In this document: in pieces, positions 26,001 through 38,553 of the stretch | Numbering within the stretch: the first letter of the stretch is position 1 | Layout: each line of letters opens with the position of its first letter | NCBI RefSeq assembly: GCF_001949145.1 | Contig: NW_019091384.1 | Coordinates: 1,289,628-1,353,627, forward strand | Length of the DNA: 64,000 bases | Reading direction: 5' to 3' | From: Acanthaster planci | Taxonomy: Eukaryota > Echinodermata > Asteroidea > Valvatida > Acanthasteridae | Notes under the pieces: generated by a model | Databases searched by the model: none | The model's input: the letters and a program-made list of their open reading frames with translations, nothing else | Told to the model about the DNA's origin: nothing | Made by a program: the position numbers and the translations under genes

Positions 26001-28323
26001 TGGTTTGACACTCGTTAAGAGCATACCGGCATGAAGACAGCGCTAGGAACAAGACTGGTTCCCAGTGTAAATTACATACATGTACATGTACTTACAGGCA
26101 GATATGTGTTTAAGTTGCACTTGTTTTTGTTTTTTATTTCACTACAGGAGGGACAAGTTCATAATCATCCTTTTCACATTAGCTTCGACTCAATTCACTC
26201 ACTAAAATTTGTACCTTGCATGCAAGTGATGAAGTGCAAATTGCACCATTTTTTCACACGAACTCATTTTCCAAATTATGCAGTGAATTGCAAATTCTAC
26301 AACAAACATACATGTTGCTTCGAGGTTTTAAAATCAAACTGTTTATGAAATAATGCATGAGATGAGCTCGAGTTAAGCATGAGTTGTGCAAATACCAATG
26401 CCATGGATGCACATCCAAGTTCATCATTGACCATTACTGATGATCCCATGCCAGCATACAACCCAGCAGCAGCACGACACACTGGGCCTACTGAATCATC
26501 CCCATTCAACCGACAAGGCCACCCATGACCTAATTGGCTGTCTGCAAAGAAAGTCAGCCGATGTTTAGACTGGACACCAGTCCTTTGTGCCCAGCCCAGA
26601 AAATGACACGTACATCTCTCGGTAAAATGCACTGCAGGCTAGGGTTAGAAAGGAGTGGTACTGGCAAGCGTTTTGGCCAGACTAGGAAGAAAAACAAGAA
26701 TTCATCATTTTAAATATTCTTGGGAACTTCTGGTGTATCACACATGCAGATAATAATTTTTGGTTTTGCGCTCGTACAAAATAACCCTAGATGCCTGTTC
26801 TAATAAGGACACATCTACATACCGGGTATTTTATAGTATTTAATTGAAATCAAAAGCACCGTAACTGAAACGGAATTGGGATGGGTTTTTTAAATTAAAA
26901 ACATAACAAACTGTAGACAAGTGAAATCTCCAATTACAATTTCTACAGGAGTCTTACGTTTAAGTCCGTATTAGGTTTGTGCCAACAAAACAGACTAAAA
27001 TCAACTCTAGCCATAGACAGGTGTGGCCGATCATTTTCCCACAAGGGTAGGAAGCTACATGTAAGTTCATCAAGTTTGTGTACTAACAAAGAGCTATAAA
27101 GCCAGCACTTCTGTTTTGTCTGTACATACATGTATGTACATTTACATGTACTTTCTGGCTCCAAACCTGACCCAGGCCTTTAAGTGACGCAGCCTAGGTG
27201 TCAGTGATGGCATAAATGGACTGTTCATTGGTAGTGCCTCAAATGCATGGGAATATGCTACCCAATTTGCTGTTGTATAAGCAAAAAGCTACGATGAAAA
27301 AGGAAAAGGATGGTACATGTACATGTGTAACTAGCACATTTTCTTTGGACAGAAGTTAGGTGGGGCCAAATAAGCGATATTTACATGTACATGTACCGGT
27401 AACATGCACTGACGGTTAATATGTGATACTAGTATCCACAGGTCAAACGCTACATGTACATATTCACGGGTTGCTAATGTAAGACAAGGGTTTTCTTCTT
27501 TTCTGACGAGGGCTGCTTCTGTACAATTGCTTGGAGGTAGTGCATGTACATGTATATAACCCAGGGTCTCTCTTGCACCAAAGACTAAGATGAATCCATG
27601 AAAGCAAAGAATCGCAGCTTTCACTTTTCTTCAGCTTGGTCCTTGTGTTTGTTGTAAAATATTTTTTTTTATCATCACGACAACCAATCAGTTTTCCACG
27701 GTGTACAAGACAAGCTGTTGTTTGCAGTCATCACCTACATGTAGGCTGTAGTGGGATGAATATGCAATATTTTTTTCCTCACTGTTCAAACTTTCCTGCT
27801 GGAAATACAACAGCCAAGCTGTGCTGGTATCAGGTATCTGAGTATCAATCATCAAGATGTCATAGGGCTGACTCACATTAGTCAGAATGAGGGCTTGCAA
27901 GAAGGCCAGGGAAAATTCCCATCAAGTCACAGTGAATTTGCTAACCATACATGTACATATATGTTTGTGAACATGAATTGGGTAAAAACAAATTCTTTCA
28001 GCATAAATCATAATTTCAGAGCCACTCTGTGTCAAATGGTCCAATCACCCACAATGTTGGAAGTTTAAACCCCATCCCATCCAATTTTGTTCATATTTGG
28101 TATATGGGCAAAATTTGCGAGACCCAAACAGCCCACATTTTGAGTTTTGGCTTCACGAGCAGTTTTTGCATTATGGATCGCCAGTTTCTTGTATTTTTGG
28201 AAAAAATGGGCGTGGCCATCAAATTTTATTATTGATCATACATGTACATGTATCTCCTTAACACATGGGCCAAATTTGTTGATATTGATGTCTTTGGAAT
28301 AGATAATATCATTATATTATCTA

Positions 28324-28350
28324 CTGTTGATATATATTATATATCAACAG
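28324..28350. repeat. Perfect 27-bp AT-rich palindrome
   Basis: CTGTTGATATATA and its exact reverse complement flank a single central base. It could extrude a cruciform or be the remains of a very short inverted-repeat element. Confidence 0.85.
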
Positions 28351-29580
28351 TTTGAAAGATGACCTAAACTGGACACGAAAACCTGTTTGTCTTTCTGGGC
28401 AAGGCCAATTTACAAAAATAACAGTGATGGATGGGTTGCAACAAATGTCATTTGCAAAATTTTGGGGAAGTTAATGGCGGTAAAAATCATCCCCAAACAA
28501 TACCTATCATACATGTACATGGGCATTGTTGGGAAAGGGGGGAATGGGGTGAAAACCACTTTTTTTGAGGGGGAGGCTCTAAAAAGTGATAAAACATTAA
28601 CAGCTGGAGGGGGGGATGTCTATTATTGAGGTTTTTTTGTAATTCAATGGCAATTTTTATCCTCTTTTGTCTCTCTTTACATGTAATTCCCCCCCTCCCC
28701 TTTTCATTTGCAAATTTTTACCAGGGAGGTTAGGAGAGGGACAAGAATCCTTGTTCCTCATCTCCCCTTCACAACGCCCATGAGTACAATTACCGTGTGT
28801 ACCTTCAAAATGGATTTAACACTAAAACTAACTTGTTTGCTGACTTTGTATTTTTGGTTTTAACTTTCCCATATTGGCCTAGCTGTTCCTGGTTTCCTGT
28901 GTCAGCCATGTGATGATGGCCGTTGACAAGGGAACGTTAACCACAAACTGCAGATTCACCTCCTACATTACTCTGTAATTCTAGGGCAGTACCGAATCTC
29001 GAATATTCAAACATTATTTTCCAAATTGAATGCAAAATTCATGAAAACGAAGGGAGAATTGTTTTTGTTTTAAGTGAGAAAGATTGCACTGTGGACGCTT
29101 GTTTCAAGCAGATTCAAATAAAAAGCAACAGAACTCTTACAACGATTCAAATAGTAAATTATTCATTAAAAAGTTTCGAAGGACAAGAAATGTTGTTTGT
29201 CTATAAATCTTGTAAATTGTGGCTGGGGATACTCCTAGACATGAGAAGCTATCGGTATTAAAGTGATTCTAATTTACAATTGTGAACGTTATTGGAAATG
29301 ATTTTGTACACTGTATGGATTGTTCATGAACATTCTGCTGGTTGGTACAACCAAATATTCGGATATTCAACTGAATTGAAAGTCGACTCTTCGGATAGTG
29401 AATTATTTGAATTGAATTCAGTCCTATGTACCAGTAATTCACCTTACAAATGTGGCTTTAGCTACTCCAATGTTGCAGTTCAATGGTGCCAGCACATTTC
29501 TGGTTCCACAAGATCAACTGGTATGTTGCACATCATGACAGTTCACCAAGAATGTGTGCGCACTGTTGCCATTTTTTAAC

Positions 29581-29639
29581 TTAACCCTAACCCTCCTCAA
29601 TCCTTCACCTGTTAGAGGATTGAGGAGGGTTAGGGTTAA
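29581..29639. repeat. 59-bp hairpin with telomere-like arms, copy 2
   Basis: Perfect 23-bp arms at 29581-29603 and 29617-29639 around a 13-nt loop (TTCACCTGTTAGA). It matches the copy at 11223-11281 except for a few bases, and the arm mismatches of copy 1 are absent here, so this copy is the better preserved. The outer ends read TTAACCCTAACCC. Confidence 0.95.
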
Positions 29640-30604
29640 TGTAGCGATTATCTTTTATACATGCATGTACATGTAGCTCACGTTTGTAGTACACATTGTG
29701 CAGACACTGAATAGTGGCTTTTCCATTATGGATACATGTACATGTACATGTAGATCAGTGTGCACATACATTTACATGTACATGTACAATGTATTACCAT
29801 GCACATGTACAATTGCTATATAATGCACAATCAGCAGACAACATGTTATTATTGTTAGGAATGGAGGAACCTTTCTTGTGCTTATAAATGCAAATCATGC
29901 ATGGTCAGAGATTTGAAACAATAGATCTAGACCTGCGGTTTTCCATTTTATAACCAGGCTGTGCTGGGTGTATCACAATGAAACATGTTACATCCAAGGT
30001 TACGGCAACAGAAACCACACCACACAATCCACAAGATGAAGTAATGTGATCTGCCATCCATAATAACATACTGGTACATGTACGTGTAATATCAATGATT
30101 ATATCTGCAATGTCACACTTTGTCTGGACTCTGGAATAACAGTTTCCTTTAAATTAAAGGAGCTTTCCCCTGTCTCATGATTAGCTAAGCTGTTTGGCAA
30201 AAAGCAATATGTTGTTTCATTGAAACAAAACATGATGACTGTTGGGCTTGACCTTAATTGGCGTTGTACCCTCAGCAAACACTGTATGTACATGTAGTTC
30301 AGACATGGTTCAGGGTTTAGTAACATTTGGAAGCAGTGGAGAGAAATAAAAATATTAATTTAACTGTCTTTATCGGGCCCAAATTGCAAAATGTATTTTG
30401 ATCGTCGCTACAGGATTAGTTAAGCATGAAGAAAGAACAAAGAAGAAAAAAAACCTGATTTTGTGGACGCAAGCATTAATGAGAGGTCATATGATCAGAA
30501 TCAGGTGATGTCACAAGTGCTCCAAGCGTGCTCGCACCGCGCCAGCTGACAGATTTCTGCGATGATTATCCATGATTTCTATCACTTTTGCCTTCTCATC
30601 TGCA

Positions 30605-30982
30605 ATGCCGTATTGTATAGCAAAGTATTGTTTTGTGTCGGACAACAGTCCCCCGCATGAACATTGGCATACATGTGCATTACCAGAAAAACCACATTTA
30701 TGGTGGCAATGGTGGGCAAAGTGCTGCCGTCCTCCGGGAAAAGACTGTCAAGCAAGGGTGTGCAGTGAACATTTTACTCAAGATGAGCATATCCAGCAAT
30801 ACGAAATGGGGCTAGCAAAAAGGCTAAGGTCGAAGCCTGATACGGTGCTGAGTGTGTTCCGGAATGATGCTGAGGATTCCCCTCCCCATGCTTGTGAGCC
30901 TTATTCTGCACTTGCTGGTACCCAGTCTTTAAGCCAGCCCAAAAGCACTTGTGATGTCACTATCGAGATTCTGATCACGTGA
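30605..30982 (+). CDS. THAP-type zinc finger protein or exon (about 125 aa)
   Basis: The frame starts MPYC and carries the C2CH zinc-binding pattern of THAP domains: Cys4, Cys9, Cys53, His56 with Phe57, plus Pro27, Trp36 and Pro78 close to the invariant THAP1 positions (C5, C10, P26, W36, C54, H57, F58, P78). The usual AVPTxF end is replaced by a weaker sequence ending SVF at 83-85. THAP domains are sequence-specific DNA-binding modules, found in host factors and P-element-type transposases. After the domain about 40 residues follow to a stop, with no coiled coil or HCFC1-binding motif seen. An upstream in-frame ATG at 30572 exists, but the Met at 30605 fits the family. It may be a short single-exon gene, the first exon of a longer one, or a relic of a transposon; no transposase catalytic region was found downstream. 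Confidence 0.65.
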   Translation: MPYCIAKYCFVSDNSPPHEHWHTCALPEKPHLWWQWWAKCCRPPGKDCQARVCSEHFTQDEHIQQYEMGLAKRLRSKPDTVLSVFRNDAEDSPPHACEPYSALAGTQSLSQPKSTCDVTIEILIT

Positions 30983-33900
30983 CCACTATTAATGGCCGCA
31001 TCCACAAAATCAGTTCCGCCTCATAAAAACTGTCCAGTAAAAAATATTGTGCTTTGTGTTTTCCTCTTTTGTTCTTCATTCACGCTTCACTAATCCTTTA
31101 GTGACAATCAAAGTACATTTTGCAGCTTGGGCCCAATAAAGACAGTCTTCCTTTAAAGCAATGTTAGGAAGTTCCCTTTAAAACTACAGTCACTACACAA
31201 ACATCTCGCCTTCTAATTTATACACACCCAACAGGGGTTTTATTCTATAAAAAAAGGACAAAAAGTCCTTTAAAAATTAACCATGAATAAATTTCTGCCA
31301 ATCTCTTTAAACTTGATGAATTAGTCACAAAAAACATTGAAAGAAACAAATCAGACTCTCATGACCCATTCCCTTACATGGTGCATGGAGGTACAATTCT
31401 ACCTCCATGCATGGTGTGTACACATCAACCCTCTACTGCACATGTACAGGGGTGTGCATTCCAATCTAACCATAATTTATGCAAATTTAGTGAAAACAAA
31501 CTGTTGATAATTTTTGTGGTACATGTACATGTACAGTGTACTTTAATTCTTCCATACTATTAGCTGTACAATTTGATATCACAAGGTTTGTTAGTTGAAC
31601 GAGCAGAAGTTATACAACGAAAAGAACTTAAAATGGTGCTCTTGTTTGGTTTGGTGGCTTGAATGCAGCCTTATAAATTTAAAACAGTTAGATGCACCGG
31701 TACATGTACATACATGAACCCCAGATGAACTACATGTACTATGTACCGGTACATACAGTGTACTTGTACATATGTGTACATGTATGGACTTCGCCGTTGA
31801 CACACAAAGATTACCAAGATTTTCAGTAAATACATGTAAAGCTCTTGAACTATTGCTGAGCACACTGCATGTCTTGTGACATACATACATGTACATCCTA
31901 TTACATGTAGGTACATGTAAATAATGCACGAATTCAAACCAAAAAGATTTACAATCAAAACATACTAATAACTGTACTTTGTTCAGTCTGTCAGCAAAAT
32001 CTTGGACATTAATCTTACATACATGTACAGTGTAGTTACACTGTACATGTATGTGCCTTCAGAGGAATACCCCACAGTTGAGCACAATCACTGGAAACAT
32101 TTTACAACATTGATTTTCCACACTAACTTACAATTATGCATTTTAACTAGCACATGTATTATACCAGTACAGTAGCTTGAGTCACTTTACATTTCAGTAT
32201 CTTAGAAACAGGTGGATAGATTTACATGCATACATGTATTATTTACACCTCAAATGGCCATTTACTTTAAACATTTCTATGAGAGCAATGATTAATAACA
32301 TACACTTAGCTAGACTAAGACAAGAACTACAGCTACATGAAACAAGAAATACAGCTACATGTACAAGAAATACAGCTACATGTAAGGGCCTACAAGCTAG
32401 TAGCACGGAAAAATCTGAGATATTTTAAAGGTTACTTACCAACAAAGAAGCTTCTAGCATACGTAAGTTTCTGTGCGACTGCATGGGAGTTGTTTCTTCA
32501 GAATCTGTCTGTTTGGCACTGACAAACTTCGATGTCTTTGTCAGCTTAAATGAGCATCACGACGTGAGTTCTGCAAACAGGCTACATGGGTACGCTGTAA
32601 GGTAAAGCTTTGACATTTCCTGTGTTGTAACTTACATCCTGCCTGGATGTTTTTAACAAACCGCCGTTACCGTTGGGAAAAATAGGGGGAAGTTCAAAGT
32701 TCTCATTCATTGAAAAATAGCCGGTAGAGGGAATGCAGTAGTTCCACAGATCAAGGCATGCTCTATAAAATGCATTTTGTATTGAGGACGGGGGGAAATT
32801 GACTTTTGAAACGAGGAAAGTGATTTGGGCAGAAGGTACCAGTGCATACATTGTTGGGTATCCTAGACCGTGTCTTCTCATTCTGTGCCGGGATTTATTC
32901 TTTGTTCACCTCTGAAGATCGTAGAAGTAGATCTTGCCACCATCAGATCTTCCAGGCAGCCTTGTTCAACGCAAGAGGGCATCTTAGTAAGTGTGACGTG
33001 GACTGCACAGATATTCCACATATTTGTATTCTGCATACATGTACATGTAACCCAATGTGCTCATGTTGGTCTTGCATAAACTAAACCTGGTGTGAAGCCT
33101 ATTGAGGGATTTAGTATTAGTACAGTATGTCTTCCAGTCACACCAAATTTTCAGCTGAAGTATAGTAACTCTTTTGTATTTTTAAGACCTCTGACCCCAC
33201 ACCACTTCATATCTGTACCCATTCAACAACCCTGCAATAGCTACATGTGAATGTACATATCTGACCACAAGTTACCATCTTTCACTCCATCTCGCTAACA
33301 TTCATCTCATCATGGGTTTCTTGGTTGTTAAAATTTACTTCTGAATGGTCATTGGGTATTCACTCCAAATTCTCAGTGACTAGTTGGGCACCATAAGCCT
33401 ACCGCTACCTGCACAATCACCTGATGGCTTTGCACAATTGGTGGATCCTGCATGAAATCGCTTACACACTGTGCTTCACTTTTTTGGAATAATCTTCCAT
33501 TGTGAAATGGAAAGGAAAGGCAATTGGCTGATGGTAGAATTATCAACATATCCTGCAATAAGATTGAATGACTGTACAAAGATCGAGCGATTGCAGAGTT
33601 TGACTGATTGCACCCAATATGTAGCTGTCTAGAAAGTAACAGACAAATTATTGTAATTCTTTCAGGCAAACTGTAATTTTGCAGAAAGCAATGAAAGAGG
33701 GCCATTTCTAACAAGGTGTCTAAAGATGCATTTGTGGAACTTGTCATCTGTAGTTCATGAACTGAAGTGCACAAAAGTGTTGACACAATGCAAATAGTTG
33801 CTATAACTCATCAGTTCAGTGCACAGATATTGTGTAGCTGCTATCGGCTAAATGAAATTGTGTCCCTGATGCTGACTTTGGGTGCAAATTAAAACATGTC

Positions 33901-36210
33901 AAAAAACGACTGCATCTTTTGATTTGAAGTGAAGATCCTATAGATTATATGTATATGTAGGTCAATGCATTAAGGCGGAGTTGGAGGGAAAGGGCTTGTA
34001 TGATACAATAGGCTCAAGTAAACCTTAGGTACAGTACATTCACTCATTTAAGATCATCACTGATGAGCTCCAACTTCATAAGGTTAATTGTAATGTACCT
34101 TTCTTAAGCTTTTGAGCACTTTTCTTGCCCTAAACGAATATGTACAGGACAAATAACAAATCATGGACGGTACATGTACATACCTCTAACCTACATGTAC
34201 ACCTAGAACTAACATGACAAAGTTTGTTGTCATGCCACGCTACCCTTTAGGAGCATGACATGACGACAAATTCCGTAGTTCTAGCAGTACCTTTAACCAC
34301 CATTCAGAGCTCTGACTGGGAGCAAGAGGTGACATGTGCTTTTACGCGGAAACGATGGTCCTTGGATGAGGATGCTGCCAAAGGTTTATGCACGTTTGTT
34401 GCAGAGCACACTGAGCACACACAACCAATTTGTGTTGGAATGTATGATCTTCGAGTGTACATGTATGGGTGCGGCACGACCTCAAACTTCCCACCAGCCT
34501 GTCTCTCCTCTTTGCCAGTGAGGGTGCACTTTCAGAGCAAACAGTCCTGCATCCTCCAATTTCAATATTGTTAGGAAGGAGGTTTGCGGAGACACCATGT
34601 GGATTTTTGTGAGTATGTGGGGTTCTGAAATGATCCAGTCCTCTACGTTTCGGGCAGTGAGTTCTCTGTCTGTCGTCCGGAGACGAGAGATAATCGTAGA
34701 TTCACCATGCAAACCTTCAAGCATTATCCTCAATAGTGTTGATGTACATATCTTTTATGTGCTGTGGCCCCTAACGTGGCCCACTTTCATATTTTGCTTG
34801 CGTCTGAATGGAGCAATATTTTACGCTCAAATTTCAGTGAAACTTCATCAAACTTCTAATATTCTGATTCATAAATCTCGATTTTTATGTACATGTACCT
34901 GCTACAAAGTTTAGATGAAATTTTATTTTTGCCTGATTTTCCCATTCTTTTCCAACGTGTAAAATGAACTTTTTAATGTGCCAAAAAATAGAAAAAGAAT
35001 TTTCTGACAAATTTGTGGATAGGTATTTGAGTGGCAGTAATGATGCTTTACAAAAATTTAACGACTTCAAATGATTTTATGAATGATTAATGTGGGATTT
35101 TCTAAGATTTTTTTTAAGTGTGCCACGTTAGGGAACACTCAGCTGAATTCGGGCCCAATTTCCGGATGTTGACAGGTTTGGATTTCAAACGAAATTTCAA
35201 AACACTCAAAATGTTCACAAAGGTTCAACATCATGTATCACAAAAGTTATAGGAAAAAATGTTGCATCCTGACTCCACTTCAGCAGTTGTGTACAAAGTC
35301 TATGGGGAGTGAAGAGAATTGTGGAAGTACATGTATTTCCCAACATCAGTAAATTTCTCCGTCCAGAATTTGTGTCTTTCCAGCATTTCTGTAATGACTG
35401 ACTTTTATTGAGATGATATACATGTATGATGAGAACAGTGGAGTCAGGATGCTACATTTTAGCCGAATTATAATGCACATCATACATATTGTAGCCTAGT
35501 ACCAGTTATCACCACCAAACATGCAAAATGTACATGTGTTTCAAGTTTTTTTCAGGAAAGAAGTTGGGCAATGTGGCGTGACGAAAGACAAGTGAATAGC
35601 TATAGCAATAGTTCCATGGTTGAAGTTATGAATTTCAGAATCCAATATCATGTTGGCCATGCATCATGTTGTCCAGGTGTTGTCAAACATGTCAAAGTCA
35701 AGTAAGCACTGACTGTGGTCCCAGTAACCTCCCATGTAAGAAACAATTTACCTCAACGACTAATGACAACCATTTATTGGCAGGCTTTTTGAAACAATGT
35801 CAATGATTTTCATTGGTCTCACCTGGCTGATGGATAAACGTCAAAGATGCTTTCTACCTGTAGCTCACACAGAGTCCCAGGCCAGGGCTACGGTCACGAT
35901 GGTTGGACTTGTCCTCTGGGTAATCTCAAAAGCACATCTTATCACTGTACAACAGTCATGAATGACGAGAACGGCCGGTCAAGCCCACACTCTAGCACTA
36001 AACAGAAGTTTGACTTGGAGGATCCAGTAGAAGCTAGCTAAGAGGGCGCTATTCCACCGATAGAAGAAACGAGGGATATGACCGGTTAGGATTCGAGCGA
36101 GCATTCGGGCAAAAGTGTTGACGATCGCGATATTCGGCAAATCGTCAGATTTTTTTTAAAAAAAGGAAAAGTTTTTTATGGTATGGTGTACTTTTTACGA
36201 CAAACATTTC
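30983..36210. other. Intergenic stretch, no supported gene
   Basis: Contains many TACATG palindromes (31525, 31700-31790, 31890-31920, 32010-32050, 33040, 34170, 34890) and a short inverted repeat at 31379-31418. A 137-aa minus frame at 33373-33786 and a 104-aa plus frame at 34260-34574 have no recognisable domain. Nothing else can be supported. Confidence 0.5.
31379..31418. repeat. Short inverted repeat around TACCTCCATGC
   Basis: GCATGGAGGTA and its exact reverse complement TACCTCCATGC flank CAATTC, with weaker pairing beyond. Arms are 11 bp perfect. Confidence 0.6.
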
Positions 36211-36997
36211 TCTCTTCAGCTTCCCTCCAGGCGACGCAACTACACGACGCCACGGCACGACGGCTCCCTTGCGTCGTGCCGTCGGGTCGCACCGTCGCCT
36301 TCTTGCCCGTTACGTTTGTACAAACACAACACGTTCACGAACAGCTTGATTTGTCGTTCTTGGGTCGGCCGCTCGAACGCCGGGAACGTACAGTTGTTAG
36401 TGACAAGCAACATGGCGGCGTCCATATCGTAGTAAACTATTCGAGAGTTAATGCTTGGACAACTGGGCTAAATTCTGTTCTTTTTAAACAGGAACATTCA
36501 CTTCGCTTTCGTGAAAAATAATTAATGTTAATTTTGCAAAACTTCATCTTGTCTCCAACTTTGTAAACCATCTCTCTATTTTTTGCAGGTGTTCAAAAAT
36601 CAAAATCTCAAGAGTTTTTCCGTGTGTTCCTGTAAAACCCTGACGAGGAGGTGGTGTGTGACCCTGTTCCGAGAACAGTGTTCTTGAGACGTGTTCCCGC
36701 CGTTCGAGCGCGAGAACAAGAAACCCGTATCAAGAACAGGCCGCCCAAACTCGACCGACGGGTCGCGTCGTGCCGTCGCCCGTCGCGTCGTGCTGTCTCA
36801 GGTATTTTCCAAGTTTAATTTTTCCCGCCTAAACATCGCCCCTTCCGTCGCCCGTCGCGTCGTACTGTCGTGCGTCGCGTCATACGTCGTGTCGTGCATC
36901 GCGTCATCTATTACGTCGCCTGCAGCACGACGCGACGCGTCGTGTGCTGTCGCCCTTTACTTCATGGTGTTTATAGAGGGCGCCTTTACTGTTTTTT

Positions 36998-37430
36998 GCA
37001 AAATACATGCTATTCGCTCTTTGGTGTTGATTTTTCATTGTTTTTATCTCATCGATTCATTAATTGGGATTGATTTCTGTCATATTTTATTAAAAAAATG
37101 ATAAAAGAGCAAAAAAAATCCGAATATGTCGGAACTGCTCTCTCAAAATAAGTGGAACTTGAACCGCAAGCTCAGAATTCGTCACTCCTTAATTTCCCAG
37201 CCAATGATTTCTTTTGTTTTATCTCATTTCCGTCCATTGCGCTTGCAAAATACATGCCCTGAGCCGCAGGCGTTGATTTCATTTTTTTGGGGGGGGTTGT
37301 TTCATTCATTCGTCAAATTGAATTAATTTTTGTCATATTTTATCCAAGAAAAATGAACACGAGCAAAAAGAAAATCCGCGTGTGTAGGTGCTCTCGCATA
37401 ATAAGTGTAAGCCCAGAATTCGTCACTTTT
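36998..37430. repeat. Imperfect direct duplication of about 240-bp period inside the foldback core
   Basis: Segment 36998-37190 and segment 37240-37430 share, in the same order, GCAAAATACATGC, GTTGATTTC/T, TTGTCATATTTTAT, GAGCAAAAA, AAATCCG, CTCTC, ATAAGTG and CAGAATTCGTCAC. The copies are diverged and differ by small gaps. Confidence 0.75.
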
Positions 37431-38495
37431 TTTTTTACTTTACCCGGCTGATCCTTGTTCGAATGTCCATCCAATTTCTTTTTAAGACCGTTGATGAAGT
37501 TCCCATTTGTGGCAGATTTGTAACCGTATAAATATTTCTCTGTGGTCAATGCCAGCAGTTTCCAAGTAGTTTTCCCACTCCTCCAGACAATTTGTCTACA
37601 ATTGTGCGACTGCAAGTTTGACCACGGGTTCAGGTAGTTACCATCCAGCTTGCACTATATTATTACCCTCAGAATATTCAGTCTTCCTTCAGTTTAGTCT
37701 TCCTCGTTAACTTCATCAGCACCACACTTTCAATGATATTAGTCCTTGTTTCTTGATTAAACACTGTTGATCCTGCTACCATTGTGACGGTGTATTTTCT
37801 TCCTCTCTGTTTGGCCTTGCGCTTAATTTCTCATCAGATCCGGATGTTACATTTTTGCAAGCACGTAATAATGTTTGATGTATTGTATCTTAGAATGGGT
37901 TTATAATAATTATTAGAAAAACCAGAATTAGATCAGGAAAAGTTAAAACATTGTTGTGGATGACGGTAATGTTATATATTTCCTGAAGACAATGCTGTTT
38001 AGTCGCAAAGCTCTTTCTGATTACATTTGATTAAAAAAACAAATCACTCTTAATGAAAACACAAAGTTAGAGAGAATCCACGAAAAAGAACAACAGAATG
38101 AAGGCCTGGTACCTGTGGCATGTACTGTGTAAGCACGGGCCGGGGGAAGGAAATGAAAGAAAACAGTAAAGGTGCCCTCTATAAACACCATGAAGTAAAG
38201 GGCGACAGCACCCGACGCGTGGCGTCGTGTCGTGCATCGCGTCGTGCTTCAGGCGACGCAATGCACGACGCGACGCACGACAGCACGACGCGACGGGCGA
38301 TGGAACGGGCGACGTTTAGGCAGAAAAAAAAGCAACAAGGAAAGGACCTAAGACAGCACAACGCGACGCACGACGAGACGCGTCGTGTGTGTACAAACGA
38401 AATGGCAAGAAGGCGACGGTTCGACCTGACGGCACGACCAAGGGACTGAAGGGAGCTGTCGTGCCGTCGCGTCGTCAGGTTCCGTCGCCTGGAGG

Positions 38496-38498
<3 letters not shown>

Positions 38499-38548
<50 letters not shown>
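38499..38548. repeat. (GA)25 microsatellite
   Basis: Uninterrupted GA dinucleotide run at the right edge of the foldback element. The left edge has only a short TCTCTC remnant, so the tract grew after insertion or at only one end. Confidence 0.98.

Positions 38549-38553
<5 letters not shown>

Larger units (their letters stand above)
18100..30560. other. Non-coding stretch rich in TACATGTACATGTA palindromes
   Basis: No supported gene over about 12 kb. The self-complementary word TACATG(TACATGTA) recurs many times, for example near 18240, 18510, 19295, 19460, 19515, 19905, 19965, 21017, 24285, 24868, 26075, 27313, 27385 and 29730-29790. Many short frames arise from it and read as Tyr-Met-Tyr-Met or Thr-Cys-Thr-Cys runs, which are artefacts of the repeat. 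Confidence 0.7.
36211..38548. mobile_element. Large nested inverted-repeat (foldback) element, CpG-rich arms
   Basis: The outer left arm (about 36211-36335) reads as an imperfect reverse complement of the outer right arm (about 38380-38510): both carry CCCTCCAGGCGACG, GGCACGAC, CGTCGCCTTCTTGCC and CGTTTGTACA landmarks. An inner pair (36780-37000 and 38150-38345) also matches in inverted order, including CGCCTAAAC and the ACTTCATGGTGTTTATAGAGGGC segment. The arms are dominated by CGTCGCGTCGTGCGTCG-type words. The AT-rich core of about 1.1 kb has no transposase frame, so the element is non-autonomous. About 450 bp (36335-36780) is present only on the left. The right end abuts a (GA)n tract. No target duplication is evident. 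Confidence 0.8.

Noticed and set aside
33373-33786. 137-aa minus frame, and a plus-strand FWNNLPL word at about 33490 resembling the end of non-LTR reverse transcriptases
   Set aside because: Only one short word matches and it is followed at once by a stop; no reverse-transcriptase motifs are seen nearby.
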